Shown piece by piece: positions 6,104 through 13,428 of a DNA stretch of 13,428 nt. Position 1 is the first letter of the stretch, and every line of letters begins with the position of its first letter. The notes beneath the pieces were generated by a model. The model was not told where the DNA came from and did not search any database. It saw only the letters and a list, made by a program, of their open reading frames with translations. Source of the DNA: Bryobacterales bacterium (GTDB lineage Bacteria > Acidobacteriota > Terriglobia > Bryobacterales > Bryobacteraceae); contig JAEUQE010000238.1 of assembly GCA_016789785.1 (NCBI GenBank), positions 1 through 13,428 on the forward strand. Direction: 5' to 3'. The position numbers and the translations under genes are program-made.

Positions 6104-6754
6104 CTATGCCGCCGGCACGCTGAATACGCAGCCGGGCATCATACGATTCAGTGTATCCACAATGAGCTGAAGATGGCGAGGCCGCACCCGGTTGCCGATG
6201 CTCATGATGCTGTTGGTATCGGCGATGTGGGGGCTCCCCGCGCCGTATTCGTCGTCAATATCGAATGTGTGGCCGAATTCGTGCGGCGCCGTCCGGAATC
6301 CGTTGGGTGTGCAGACGCCCGCATCGGTGCACGCGCCGCTGGCAGGGAGATCATGCGAATAGAAGGTGATGGTGCGGGCGCCGAAGTCCACTTCGCTCCG
6401 GTCGCTTGAGCCCGCGTGGGTTTTGACCGCGGTGACGGTGTAGTGGCCGGGACGTGTCACCCATCGAATGTCGAAATTGATCGGCACCTGGCCGCGCGTT
6501 CGATTGACGAGATCGGTGGCGCGCGCATCGGGGTTGGCGCCAAGCCTCACGGGAATCCGGACGCGGTTGCTCCAGACCGACCAGATTTGCCGGTCGGCGG
6601 TGTTGTGGAAGTTGCGGCGTTCGGCTTGATTCCAGTCCGCGAGCGGCGGACGCACCTGCCAGATGTAGTACCAGTCCTGCTGAAAGAAGATTCGGCCTTC
6701 GTTGAGGACGATGTCGACGACTCCCCAAGGCTCGTTGCGAACGACGTGTGACAT
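6104..6754 (-). CDS. Metzincin-like zinc metalloprotease
   Basis: The 216-residue protein starts at ATG 6752-6754 behind AAGGAG at good spacing. The zinc motif HEFGHTFDIDDEYG lies at residues 158-171. His158 and His162 bind zinc, Glu159 is catalytic, and Asp168 sits exactly where metzincins have the third ligand (HExxHxxGxxH/D). A Met-turn candidate, NSIMSIG, follows with Met184. The usual Gly of the motif is replaced by Asp165. The N-terminal 110 residues are rich in Trp, Tyr and Arg and look beta-structured. The paired cysteines (142, 148) and a terminal cysteine (209) could form disulfides, yet there is no signal peptide. It heads a probable operon with the exported protein at 6097-5552, and the LysM hydrolase follows on the same strand. 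The protease fold is well supported; substrate and location are unknown. Confidence 0.8.
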   Translation of the reverse strand: MSHVVRNEPWGVVDIVLNEGRIFFQQDWYYIWQVRPPLADWNQAERRNFHNTADRQIWSVWSNRVRIPVRLGANPDARATDLVNRTRGQVPINFDIRWVTRPGHYTVTAVKTHAGSSDRSEVDFGARTITFYSHDLPASGACTDAGVCTPNGFRTAPHEFGHTFDIDDEYGAGSPHIADTNSIMSIGNRVRPRHLQLIVDTLNRMMPGCVFSVPAA

Positions 6755-6982
6755 TGTTTGGCTCCTTGTGCCGGCCCGCCGCTTCTGGCCGCTTATGGTT
6801 CAACGTGCAACCCGCGGCGGTTTTCCATCAAGAAAGTTGCGATGCCCTGAAGGTTCGCATCGGCAGGACGTGAGAGAGTCTGAATGCGCGGCGTAGAGGA
6901 TGCCCGCCGTCCGTGGTGACCGTTAGCCGAATCGGCGATCGGTGGCCCCTTCGCTGGAGGCGCATGCCGCGCGGTTCGCGCC
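6755..6982. other. Intergenic stretch between receptor and protease genes
   Basis: I see no gene in these 228 bases. An 11-base inverted repeat, GCCGA-A-TCGGC, lies at 6926-6936. AGGCGC (6958-6963) can pair with GCGCCT (6978-6983) across the receptor stop codon. Neither is a convincing terminator or operator. The promoter for the protease operon probably lies here, but I cannot point to clear boxes. Confidence 0.4.
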
Positions 6983-9379
6983 TCAGAAGTACCAACGAAG
7001 CCGGACCGCAGCCGTGCGGGGCTGTACCAACCGGGTTCCGACGAACAGCGACTGGAAGTTATACAGCGCGGTACGGTTCGTGAGGTTGGTGACCTGGAGC
7101 GAGACCTCCCATTTGCGGCGGCCTTCGCCAGAGCGCTCGTAACCTGCTGCGATGTCGGTAATCGTCCGCGGCAGCGTGCGGGGAGGATTGGAGCGTAAGT
7201 TGACGTAGGGCAGCAGATCGGCGTGATCGGGATCCCCGGCCACCTCGTCTTCGTCCGACGGGTTTGTGACCAAGCCGCTGTCATAGCGGGTGGTGTTGGT
7301 GACAAAGAAACCCTTACGGTTCCGCCAGTGAATTACGCTTTGCAGGCTCAGCCTCTGGTCGTGATCAATGACAAACGGGCCGGCACTGAGGATGTCCACC
7401 GCCGAGTTCCCGATAAACAGGCCGCCTGTAAATGGCGGTGTCGACACGGCTCTTGCGTGCGTCGCGGCGAACGTCGCCGTGATGCCTTTGAATTCCGGTA
7501 GAACCACGCGCGCCTCCACTCCGTTGACCCGGATACGCGCCAATGCCATCGGAAACACGATTGGGGTATTGAAGAAGTTGTTGTTATCCTGCTGGTCCCG
7601 GGCGTTCTTGTGATAGTAAGAGACATTCAGGCTAGCTACCCGGCCGACTGCTTGCTGCAATCCGACTTCGTAGAAGTTCTGCCGCTCCGGGCGGATGCGG
7701 ACCAGCGCGCCGCCGAGCGTTTCCCGGACATCCGGGGCGACCAGCACGGTGGATTCCTCGGCGCTTGAAAGCAGCAGGTTCTCGTTCGGCGGGGTCTGGT
7801 AGGTCCGGTTGTAAGAAGCGCGCAGAACCGTGTTGGTGCGTGCGATGTGATAGGAAACACCAAGCCTCGGCTGGAATTGGTTGCCGTTGACCAGGAAACG
7901 GTAGATGTCATACCGGAAACCGAGTGCGAACTGGAACTGCCGCCAGCGGATCTGATCCTGCAGAAATCCCGTGTACATGCTTCCTGCGCCGCGGTTCCGG
8001 AAATGGAACAGCGTGCCGCCTCGGGAAAGGTCGTGGGGAAGGAGCGTCGCGATGTAATCCTCGGAATCCGGATGGTTGAAACGGGAGTCCGTAATTCCGA
8101 ACGAGAAACGTTCTTCGACGGGAAAATACTGATAATCGATGCCCGCCTTGAGTTGATGCGCGCCGCGGACCGTGTTGATACGGTTCCACAGAGTAAGTGT
8201 GGTGAGGCGGCGCCACTGGCTGGCAGTTACTGGCGTATCGCCGGCGCTGGGTAGCAGGGTGGCGTCGGCGGTACGAACCGAGGCGGTGCTATCGAAAGTG
8301 GTGCGTGAACTCAGCGTCCGGACCCAGCCCGCCATGGCACTGAAATCCTCCAAGCCCTGCCGTTGCGCCATTCGATTGGCATGCTGGGAACGCAGGTTGG
8401 CGAGCTGGAATGATGAACGGCCGGCCATCAGATTGAAGCGGAATGCGTTGCGATCGTCAGGCTGCCAGTCCAGCCGGCCGAAGCCCCGCTCCAGGTTCCC
8501 GCCGTTGTGCAGGTTGTCGAGCGAAACCTGGTCCAAATAGCGGTTCGACTTCATTGCCTGGAATGAAGTGGAGTAACCAAACTTACCGCGCTCACCCGAC
8601 GCCTGTGCCACCGTTTGTACCGTGTCGAACTCGGCGGCGCCGAGCAGAAGGCTGCCGGCGACCGGGCGGCCGGAGCCTAAGCCGGATCGCGTAGTCACAT
8701 TCGCCACCGCGGATACCTTGCTTCCGTATTCCGCTGGGATGTTTCCTGTGAATAACTCGACGGTCTGCACGATGTTGGGATCGACGGCGTTGGCGAAGGC
8801 GCCGGTAAGTTGGTCGCTGATCGGCATGCCGTCGACGACGAAGGTCATTTGGTTGTGAGCACCGCGGGGATGAATCGCGCCGTTGGCATTCTGCGCGAAG
8901 CCGGGGAAGGTGAGCAACGCGGCCTCCAGACCGCGGCCTGCGCCAGGCAGCCGTTCGATCTCGCGCTGGTTCATTGCGGCGTGAGTGCCGGTGGCTTGCG
9001 GGTCGACCAACATGCCTTGCTCCTGATCGAGCACATTAATTACGGTACGATCCTGCCCAACCGTGAGTGTCAGTTCGAGCGCAACCGGAACGTTGGAGCG
9101 GAGTGAGACCGTCTGTTGGAGCGGAGTGAATCCGGGTTTTTCGACAGTAAGTTCGTAAGTATGAAAGGGCAGATTGCGGAAGACGAAAGCGCCTTCCGGG
9201 GAGGTGGGCATGGTGGCGGCGAAGCCCGTGATGCGATTTCGAAGGGTGACGGTTGCCTCGGCGGCCGCCAATCCGGCGGAGTCTCGCACGTGTCCGCTGA
9301 GGGTGGCAGTGGACTGCGCGCGGAGAGAAAAGGAAACCAGCAATAGCCCCAGGATCTTAATCGACTTCAAGCGATCCAT
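6983..9379 (-). CDS. TonB-dependent-receptor-like outer-membrane protein with N-terminal carboxypeptidase-regulatory-like domain
   Basis: The 798-residue protein begins at ATG 9377-9379. A signal peptide (MDRLKSIKILGLLLVSFSLRA) is followed by a CarboxypepD_reg-like beta-sandwich (about 23-107: TATLSGHVRDSAGLAAAEAT, then FRNLPFHTYELTVEKPGF). A plug-like region follows (about 120-232, IERLPGAGRGLEAALLTFPG, MTFVVDGMPISD, VELFTGNIPAEYG), then a long beta-barrel ending in Trp-Tyr-Phe, the C-terminal signal for outer-membrane insertion. This architecture is typical of the large acidobacterial Oar/TonB-dependent receptor families, of which this is a fairly short member. No TonB box is evident before the plug. 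The substrate is unknown; large oligosaccharides or peptides are usual guesses. No Shine-Dalgarno precedes the ATG, and a palindrome with a -10-like box lies directly upstream, suggesting a leaderless or nearly leaderless regulated transcript. Confidence 0.9.
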   Translation of the reverse strand: MDRLKSIKILGLLLVSFSLRAQSTATLSGHVRDSAGLAAAEATVTLRNRITGFAATMPTSPEGAFVFRNLPFHTYELTVEKPGFTPLQQTVSLRSNVPVALELTLTVGQDRTVINVLDQEQGMLVDPQATGTHAAMNQREIERLPGAGRGLEAALLTFPGFAQNANGAIHPRGAHNQMTFVVDGMPISDQLTGAFANAVDPNIVQTVELFTGNIPAEYGSKVSAVANVTTRSGLGSGRPVAGSLLLGAAEFDTVQTVAQASGERGKFGYSTSFQAMKSNRYLDQVSLDNLHNGGNLERGFGRLDWQPDDRNAFRFNLMAGRSSFQLANLRSQHANRMAQRQGLEDFSAMAGWVRTLSSRTTFDSTASVRTADATLLPSAGDTPVTASQWRRLTTLTLWNRINTVRGAHQLKAGIDYQYFPVEERFSFGITDSRFNHPDSEDYIATLLPHDLSRGGTLFHFRNRGAGSMYTGFLQDQIRWRQFQFALGFRYDIYRFLVNGNQFQPRLGVSYHIARTNTVLRASYNRTYQTPPNENLLLSSAEESTVLVAPDVRETLGGALVRIRPERQNFYEVGLQQAVGRVASLNVSYYHKNARDQQDNNNFFNTPIVFPMALARIRVNGVEARVVLPEFKGITATFAATHARAVSTPPFTGGLFIGNSAVDILSAGPFVIDHDQRLSLQSVIHWRNRKGFFVTNTTRYDSGLVTNPSDEDEVAGDPDHADLLPYVNLRSNPPRTLPRTITDIAAGYERSGEGRRKWEVSLQVTNLTNRTALYNFQSLFVGTRLVQPRTAAVRLRWYF

Positions 9380-9386
9380 ATTTACT

Positions 9387-9398
9387 ATAGTTAACTAT
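9387..9398 (-). promoter_or_regulatory. Perfect 12-bp palindrome overlapping a -10-like box at the receptor start
   Basis: ATAGTTAACTAT is its own reverse complement and ends seven bases before the receptor ATG. On the minus strand the bases TATAGT match the -10 consensus at five of six positions and overlap the palindrome. A dimeric repressor bound here would block transcription. No good -35 box is visible at the usual distance. Confidence 0.45.
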
Positions 9399-9587
9399 GC
9401 CACGGATGCCCGTCGTCCGTCAACACTTTCCTTCACGGAGCCCAGCCGAGGGGGGTGGACGGGTCACCTGGGGAGGCCCTCAGACGCAAGTGTAACCGTC
9501 GAAGAGATTGAACTGGCGTACTTGGCGGCCTCAAAATCAATGGAGACTCGCGGCAAGGTGTGTGCCGCGGCCTTTCAGGAGGACACC

Positions 9588-10379
9588 ATGAAATGGACCA
9601 TGTGGATCGCCGTGTTGGGCATCGCCGGGGCGATGACTGGCCATGCCGGCGAGGTTCATCCCGCGTGTTCAGGCGCCGAATTCCGGGCGTTCGATTTCAT
9701 GCACGGCGTCTGGCGCGTCACCGATCAGGAAAACCGGTTGTGGGGGTACGCCCAATTGGAGCCGGCGGCCGGCGGATGCGCCACCCTTGAGCATTGGTAT
9801 GGCGCGCGGGGTGGGCGGGGCAACGGACTGGTCTTCTATGACGCCACGCAGAAGCAGTGGCAGCGCGTCTATGTGACTGCGGGTTTTCAGGAGTTGGATT
9901 TTCCCGGAGCAACTGTCGAGGGCGGAATCCGATTCATGGGCAAATTTGTCGAGAAAGGCGTGGAAACCAGGGTGCGTGTCACTTACAGGAAGACGCCTGA
10001 CGGTTCCGTTGAAATCACTGACGAAAGCACCACCGACGGCGTGAATTGGAAACTCGAATCGACGAAGCCACATGCGCGGGCGGAGAAGCTTCCGACTCCA
10101 CCCGCCGGTCCCGCCATTCATCCAGAATGCAAGGCCGAGGCGTTTCGCGACTTCGGCCGCTGGGCGTCGGCGTGGAGTTCCGGACTCACGGCGGACGTGG
10201 TGGAACAGGTAAAGGTGGAAACGAAAGCGCGCGGGTGCCTGTTGATGGATGTAATTCGCGATGCTGCTGGCGCCGAGTATCTCGGCTTCAGCTTTTACGA
10301 CCCCGCGAAGCAGTCGTGGCACCGCCGGGCGGCCGGGGCAGGGAAGGTGTTCCGGTACGATGATCCCGCTAAGAAGTAA
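9588..10379 (+). CDS. Exported protein with two related DUF1579-like halves
   Basis: The 263-residue protein starts at ATG 9588 behind AGGAGG; an earlier in-frame ATG at 9174 lies in antisense of the receptor gene. A signal peptide (MKWTMWIAVLGIAGAMTGHA) is cut after residue 20. Two halves share a pattern. Half one (about 24-98) reads HPAC..EFRAFDFMHGVW, GCATLEHW, GLVFYDATQKQWQRVYV. Half two (about 178-256) reads HPEC..AFRDFGRWASAW, GCLLMDVI, GFSFYDPAKQSWHRR. The cysteines align (C27/C64 and C181/C217, 37 and 36 apart). The first half resembles DUF1579-like proteins with their 'FDFxxGxW' motif; the second is degenerate at that motif. Function is unknown, possibly ligand binding in the periplasm. 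It is divergent from the receptor gene (208-base gap) and convergent with the next gene. Confidence 0.8.
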   Translation: MKWTMWIAVLGIAGAMTGHAGEVHPACSGAEFRAFDFMHGVWRVTDQENRLWGYAQLEPAAGGCATLEHWYGARGGRGNGLVFYDATQKQWQRVYVTAGFQELDFPGATVEGGIRFMGKFVEKGVETRVRVTYRKTPDGSVEITDESTTDGVNWKLESTKPHARAEKLPTPPAGPAIHPECKAEAFRDFGRWASAWSSGLTADVVEQVKVETKARGCLLMDVIRDAAGAEYLGFSFYDPAKQSWHRRAAGAGKVFRYDDPAKK

Positions 10380-10383
10380 GTGG

Positions 10384-10415
10384 CGCTAATCCCCGATGCG
10401 GTTAGCGGAGCCGCT
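10384..10415. terminator. Possible hairpin between convergent genes
   Basis: CGCTAA (10384-10389) can pair with TTAGCG (10402-10407), and AGCGG (10404-10408) can pair alternatively with CCGCT (10411-10415). The gap between the two convergent stop codons is only 22 bases, so a shared bidirectional terminator is plausible. There is no T-run. Confidence 0.25.
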
Positions 10416-12729
10416 GAAAGCAGACCTCGGAACCACCTGGAGTAATCGTGCTCAAACGTGTTCCCAGGAGTTGCTTCAGTTCGTCAAACATGGTGGCGAG
10501 TTGTCCTTTGGTGAAGCCCCCGCGATGTTGGTCGTATGGAGCGGCGCACCAGACAAACGGTGTGCCTTCGGGAAACTCCCGGAGCTTGTTCTTCAGGTCC
10601 GAAAACGTTTTCATCCGGTAGCGGTCCACCTCCAGTTCGTACCTCCCGCCCCAGCCCTCCGGCGGCACTTCAATGACTTTGGGATCGGCGTTCGGGGTGT
10701 ACAGGGCGCGGCAATCGCCGGAATCGCAGAATGGGAGCAATCGCGCGGCCTCCGCATCCCCGAAGAACCATGCCGGTGCTTGGGAGAGCGCCTCCATCAG
10801 CGCCTCGGCGAGCCGCCGGGAGGCTTCGGACTTCCGGTCGAGCTTTGCAAGCCGCGACCAGAGGAGAGGCTCGACGTGCCGGCCGCCGTAAGTGCTCAGC
10901 AAGCCCGCCGCCCTTACCGCGGGCCACAGAGCAGGCCCGTCCAGCAGACGAAGGGCTTCGCGTTCCACAGCCGCGTCCCAGTGCAGTCTGCTGACGTCAC
11001 CGAGAAGACCTGCAACACACTCTTCATCGGCTTCGCGCTTCAACACGAGCCTGAGCGCCCGCGCACCGTACTCACTACCCAACTCCCGAAATGCGCGTGC
11101 CACGTAAACGGCGAGATTTTCGACGTTGCATGCCGATTCGGCGCCGCCGAGGGCCAGATCCAAGTTCTCCTTCACCACAGCCTTCGGGCCGAACTTCGCG
11201 AGTAACTTCCTTGCCCGCTCGCCGAAGTGAAGCCACTTATGCAATGTCGCGGCTGCCTCGGGCATTTCGCCGGGCGGCAGGTAGTCCAACGCCAGAGCGG
11301 CAAGACGTGGATTGCCCTTGGCGAAATCGCGAGCCACAACGTCGCGTGCCAGATCCGGTGCAAGCTCCAGCAGACGCGCCCAGGCCCGGTCCGAGGTGCG
11401 CTGCCAATAAGGCCAATCCCTGACGAACTCAACGATTTCCGGCATGTCGCTGGGCTTTTCGCTCTCGGTCTCGCTATCGAGCACCTTTCGCAGCGCGGGT
11501 ACGATCTCGGGACCTTGAATCAACTCCCAGCGCGGGCCGAGCAGTGCGTCCTGTTGATGCTTTGGGAATGTGGCAAATCCGGCGATCAACTCCTCCCGCG
11601 TCAACCCATAGTTATGAGGCGGGATCAAACGCGCGGCGCGTGCCTCCTCTTCCGCATACTCGGCGATGGTTTCGCCGGAGACCCGCCGCACCTCGCCTTC
11701 TTTCAGTGATGCCGCGGGGATCAAGCGCAGGGCTTCCGCCCGACGCTGGGCATCCCGGCGCTCTCGCTGTCTACGCTCCACTTTCCAGAAATCCTCAAGC
11801 CCGTTCTCAGAACCGGAGATAGGCTCTGGCTCCGGGTCCGGTGACTGCATGAGTTGGAGGGTTGCGAGTTGCTGTAGATCCGCGCCGCGAATCGTGGAGT
11901 TCCGGTCCGCGAGATACTCTTCATACATCGCCGTGGCGGTCTTCAGGTCCCGCTGCCCCATGATCACCAGAGGGTCCGGTTCACGTTGAAACCGGCGGGC
12001 GTGATCAAACGCCATTGCCAGGGCTTCCGGCGTCGCGAGATAGCGTAAGTCCCATTGGGCGAGCACGAATGGATCGGAAGGGGTCCATGGTACCGGGCGC
12101 GGCCGATTGAACAGTATTGACCGAATTTCGGCCAATTTCGCGCGCGTCCATGAAGCGTGGTCCGGCAGAATTGTGATCTCCACCATGTTCGAAGCCAGGA
12201 ACTGATACTCATACGGTTCGCCGAGGTTCCGTTCGGCGGCATCGAGCGGGATGTGGAAATAGAATTGATAGGTTCCCGGCTGATCGAACCGGACCCACTG
12301 GTTGAGGTGGAGCGAGAGGAGGTGCGGTTCCAGGCTAAGATCGGCCCGGTCGAAGAAACTGCCAAGATGGCCGAATGCGCCTTCGAACTGAAGATAGCGC
12401 TGGTAAGGATCAGCGACGTTCTCCAGCCCCTGGAGAAAATGCTCTCGCGGTAACCTGCCCTCCAGTCCACACGTTGCGCCGGTAAGCCGGTACTTTCCCG
12501 CGATTTCGCTGGAGATCTCCGCGATCAGTGGAATGCGTTCGCCGCGATGAAACGCCTTTTGGCCGTTCGCGGTTCGAAGCCGAAAATAGGTTCCTACGGG
12601 GTTTTCTGCAAGATGATTGCGATGCCTGCCGCGGAGTTCATCGCCGCGCAAACAAGACGGGCGCAACGCGAGTAACCCGATGGCGATGAGCATCCAACCC
12701 GCAAGGTAGAAGCGTTTCGGTGGCCACAT
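10402..12729 (-). CDS. Exported or anchored protein with beta-rich N-terminus and HEAT-like helical body
   Basis: From ATG 12727-12729 the protein has 775 residues. An in-frame ATG at 12849 would overlap the upstream gene by 68 bases. The chosen start places a clean signal or anchor at the N-terminus (PPKRFYLAGWMLIAIGLLAL, residues 3-22), although no strong ribosome binding site is visible. Residues about 45-185 look like a beta-sandwich (YFRLRTANGQKAFHRGERIP, then WVRFDQPGTYQFYFHIP). From about 190 the protein is almost all helix. The stretch 400-640 has repeating helix pairs rich in Ala, Leu, Glu and Arg, as in HEAT-like repeats (ARLLELAPDLARDVVARDFA, REALRLLDGPALWPAVRAAG). The final 100 residues are mixed. 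I know no specific function; helical repeats suggest protein binding in the periplasm. It probably forms an operon with the partial gene at 12782-13428. Confidence 0.75.
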   Translation of the reverse strand: MWPPKRFYLAGWMLIAIGLLALRPSCLRGDELRGRHRNHLAENPVGTYFRLRTANGQKAFHRGERIPLIAEISSEIAGKYRLTGATCGLEGRLPREHFLQGLENVADPYQRYLQFEGAFGHLGSFFDRADLSLEPHLLSLHLNQWVRFDQPGTYQFYFHIPLDAAERNLGEPYEYQFLASNMVEITILPDHASWTRAKLAEIRSILFNRPRPVPWTPSDPFVLAQWDLRYLATPEALAMAFDHARRFQREPDPLVIMGQRDLKTATAMYEEYLADRNSTIRGADLQQLATLQLMQSPDPEPEPISGSENGLEDFWKVERRQRERRDAQRRAEALRLIPAASLKEGEVRRVSGETIAEYAEEEARAARLIPPHNYGLTREELIAGFATFPKHQQDALLGPRWELIQGPEIVPALRKVLDSETESEKPSDMPEIVEFVRDWPYWQRTSDRAWARLLELAPDLARDVVARDFAKGNPRLAALALDYLPPGEMPEAAATLHKWLHFGERARKLLAKFGPKAVVKENLDLALGGAESACNVENLAVYVARAFRELGSEYGARALRLVLKREADEECVAGLLGDVSRLHWDAAVEREALRLLDGPALWPAVRAAGLLSTYGGRHVEPLLWSRLAKLDRKSEASRRLAEALMEALSQAPAWFFGDAEAARLLPFCDSGDCRALYTPNADPKVIEVPPEGWGGRYELEVDRYRMKTFSDLKNKLREFPEGTPFVWCAAPYDQHRGGFTKGQLATMFDELKQLLGTRLSTITPGGSEVCFQRLR

Positions 12730-12781
12730 GCCCACATAGACACCGAAGAGGCGGAAGAGTTCCCGGCGGGCGCGAAACCTG

Positions 12782-13428
12782 TCAGGGCGCGCAGGCCCCC
12801 TGCACGCGCGCATTCCACTCCGGCGGAAACGCTGGGCCTCCCGATCCATCCGGGGTTACTAACTTGCGCGCAAGCAAACTTTGTAAGTACGGATTGTAGA
12901 CATAGGAGCAGTCGACCCGGCGCTTGAACCGATGAGAGAATGCCTCCGCGGGATCGAAGAAGCGTTCCAGATCCTGGCCCCAGGGGAATGTCGCTTTGTT
13001 TCCCTCCGCGCCGGCCATCGAGCGATAAATGCCCCGTTGTACATCCCGTTCAAACCGGAGCCGGATGTCCGCGGGCAGTAAGAGGTTGCGGTAGGTTGGT
13101 GAGTTTTGGACCAACTTGGACCCTTCTCCCTGATACATTTGCGCGAACCATGGCCACAGGGGCAGAATATGGGCGCGTGTAGCGGGAATGCCATCCCACT
13201 TACCTTCGGACAAGCGTTGCTTCTGGTAGACCTGCTGCTGCGGCGAATGGTCGTTGGCCCGGCCATTGTACTTCAGGAAATGGTCCCGGTCTGAGAACCC
13301 GCTCGCTCCCCAGACGACCTGATCCGGATTTTGCAGTTGGTTCTTCAGAATGAGGTGTGAGCCATGTTTGCCGCCTTCCACCCACACTACCCAGTCAAGT
13401 CTTCCGTCGGCTTCGGGGCTCTTGGGGA
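12782..13428 (-). CDS. Unrecognised protein, C-terminal part (5' end beyond the right edge)
   Basis: The frame is open from the window edge to TGA 12782-12784, giving 214 complete codons before the stop. The visible part begins PKSPEADGRLDWVVWVEGGK and includes HLILKNQLQNPDQVVWGASG, FLKYNGRAND, AHILPLWPWFAQMYQGEG and a charged C-terminal region (FSHRFKRRVDCSYVYNPYLQ). Codon use matches the neighbours, so the gene is real, but I do not recognise the family. An internal GTG at 13385-13387 could start a shorter form, but the frame continues upstream with good coding sequence. Its stop lies 52 bases before the start of the 775-residue protein, with no obvious promoter between, so the two are probably co-transcribed. 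Confidence 0.7.
   Translation of the reverse strand, partial: PKSPEADGRLDWVVWVEGGKHGSHLILKNQLQNPDQVVWGASGFSDRDHFLKYNGRANDHSPQQQVYQKQRLSEGKWDGIPATRAHILPLWPWFAQMYQGEGSKLVQNSPTYRNLLLPADIRLRFERDVQRGIYRSMAGAEGNKATFPWGQDLERFFDPAEAFSHRFKRRVDCSYVYNPYLQSLLARKLVTPDGSGGPAFPPEWNARVQGACAP

Noticed and set aside
6899..9420. Similar 17-base strings at 6899-6915 and 9404-9420 flanking the receptor gene
   Set aside because: They agree at 16 of 17 positions but are short, GC-rich and without other features of a mobile-element boundary; probably chance.
1..13428. CRISPR arrays, rRNA, complete tRNA genes, riboswitches
   Set aside because: I found no regularly spaced repeats, no rRNA-like sequence, no full tRNA and no leader that I could match to a known riboswitch.

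Overview
The base composition, the long TonB-dependent receptor with an N-terminal carboxypeptidase-regulatory-like domain, and the style of the secreted proteins suggest an Acidobacteriota chromosome (Bryobacter/Solibacter-like). That placement is inferred from gene style; no rRNA or other phylogenetic marker is present.

Bases 1-3733 look like the right-hand end of an integrated, partly decayed element. They hold the 3' end of an unidentified gene, a broken N-terminal piece of one tyrosine integrase (529-684), and a probable remnant of an IS21-type insertion-sequence end (about 760-927). A secreted right-handed beta-helix protein follows (1017-2402). The IS-like remnant appears to supply an outward sigma70-type promoter for it (837-865), and a strong GC hairpin lies behind it. 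Next comes a tyrosine recombinase with all catalytic residues (2717-3640). Forty-four bases after it lies the 3' half of a tRNA-Val(GAC), from the anticodon stem-loop to CCA, with no 5' half. This is the expected footprint of integration into a tRNA gene (attR). If so, the element extends left out of the window and the chromosome resumes at about 3734.

Bases 3734-4426 hold no convincing intact gene, only coding-like stretches split over three minus-strand frames. Then, on the minus strand, come a metzincin-like zinc protease (6754-6104), a small exported protein (6097-5552) and a LysM-tailed alpha/beta hydrolase with a GHSRG nucleophile elbow (5407-4427). The protease and the hydrolase lack signal peptides, so they could be effector-like proteins delivered by a machine elsewhere in the genome. 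That idea is speculative.

Bases 6983-9379 (minus) encode a TonB-dependent-receptor-like outer-membrane protein whose start lies directly behind a perfect 12-bp palindrome overlapping a -10-like box. Divergent from it, 9588-10379 encodes an exported protein made of two related halves. Convergent with that, 12729-10402 (minus) encodes a 775-residue exported or anchored protein with a beta-rich N-terminus and a helical, HEAT-like body. A partial, unrecognised gene runs off the right edge (12782-13428) and probably precedes it in an operon.

No rRNA, complete tRNA, CRISPR array or complete transposon was seen. The most interesting parts are the tRNA-Val/integrase boundary with its layered mobile debris and the hydrolase/protease cluster.
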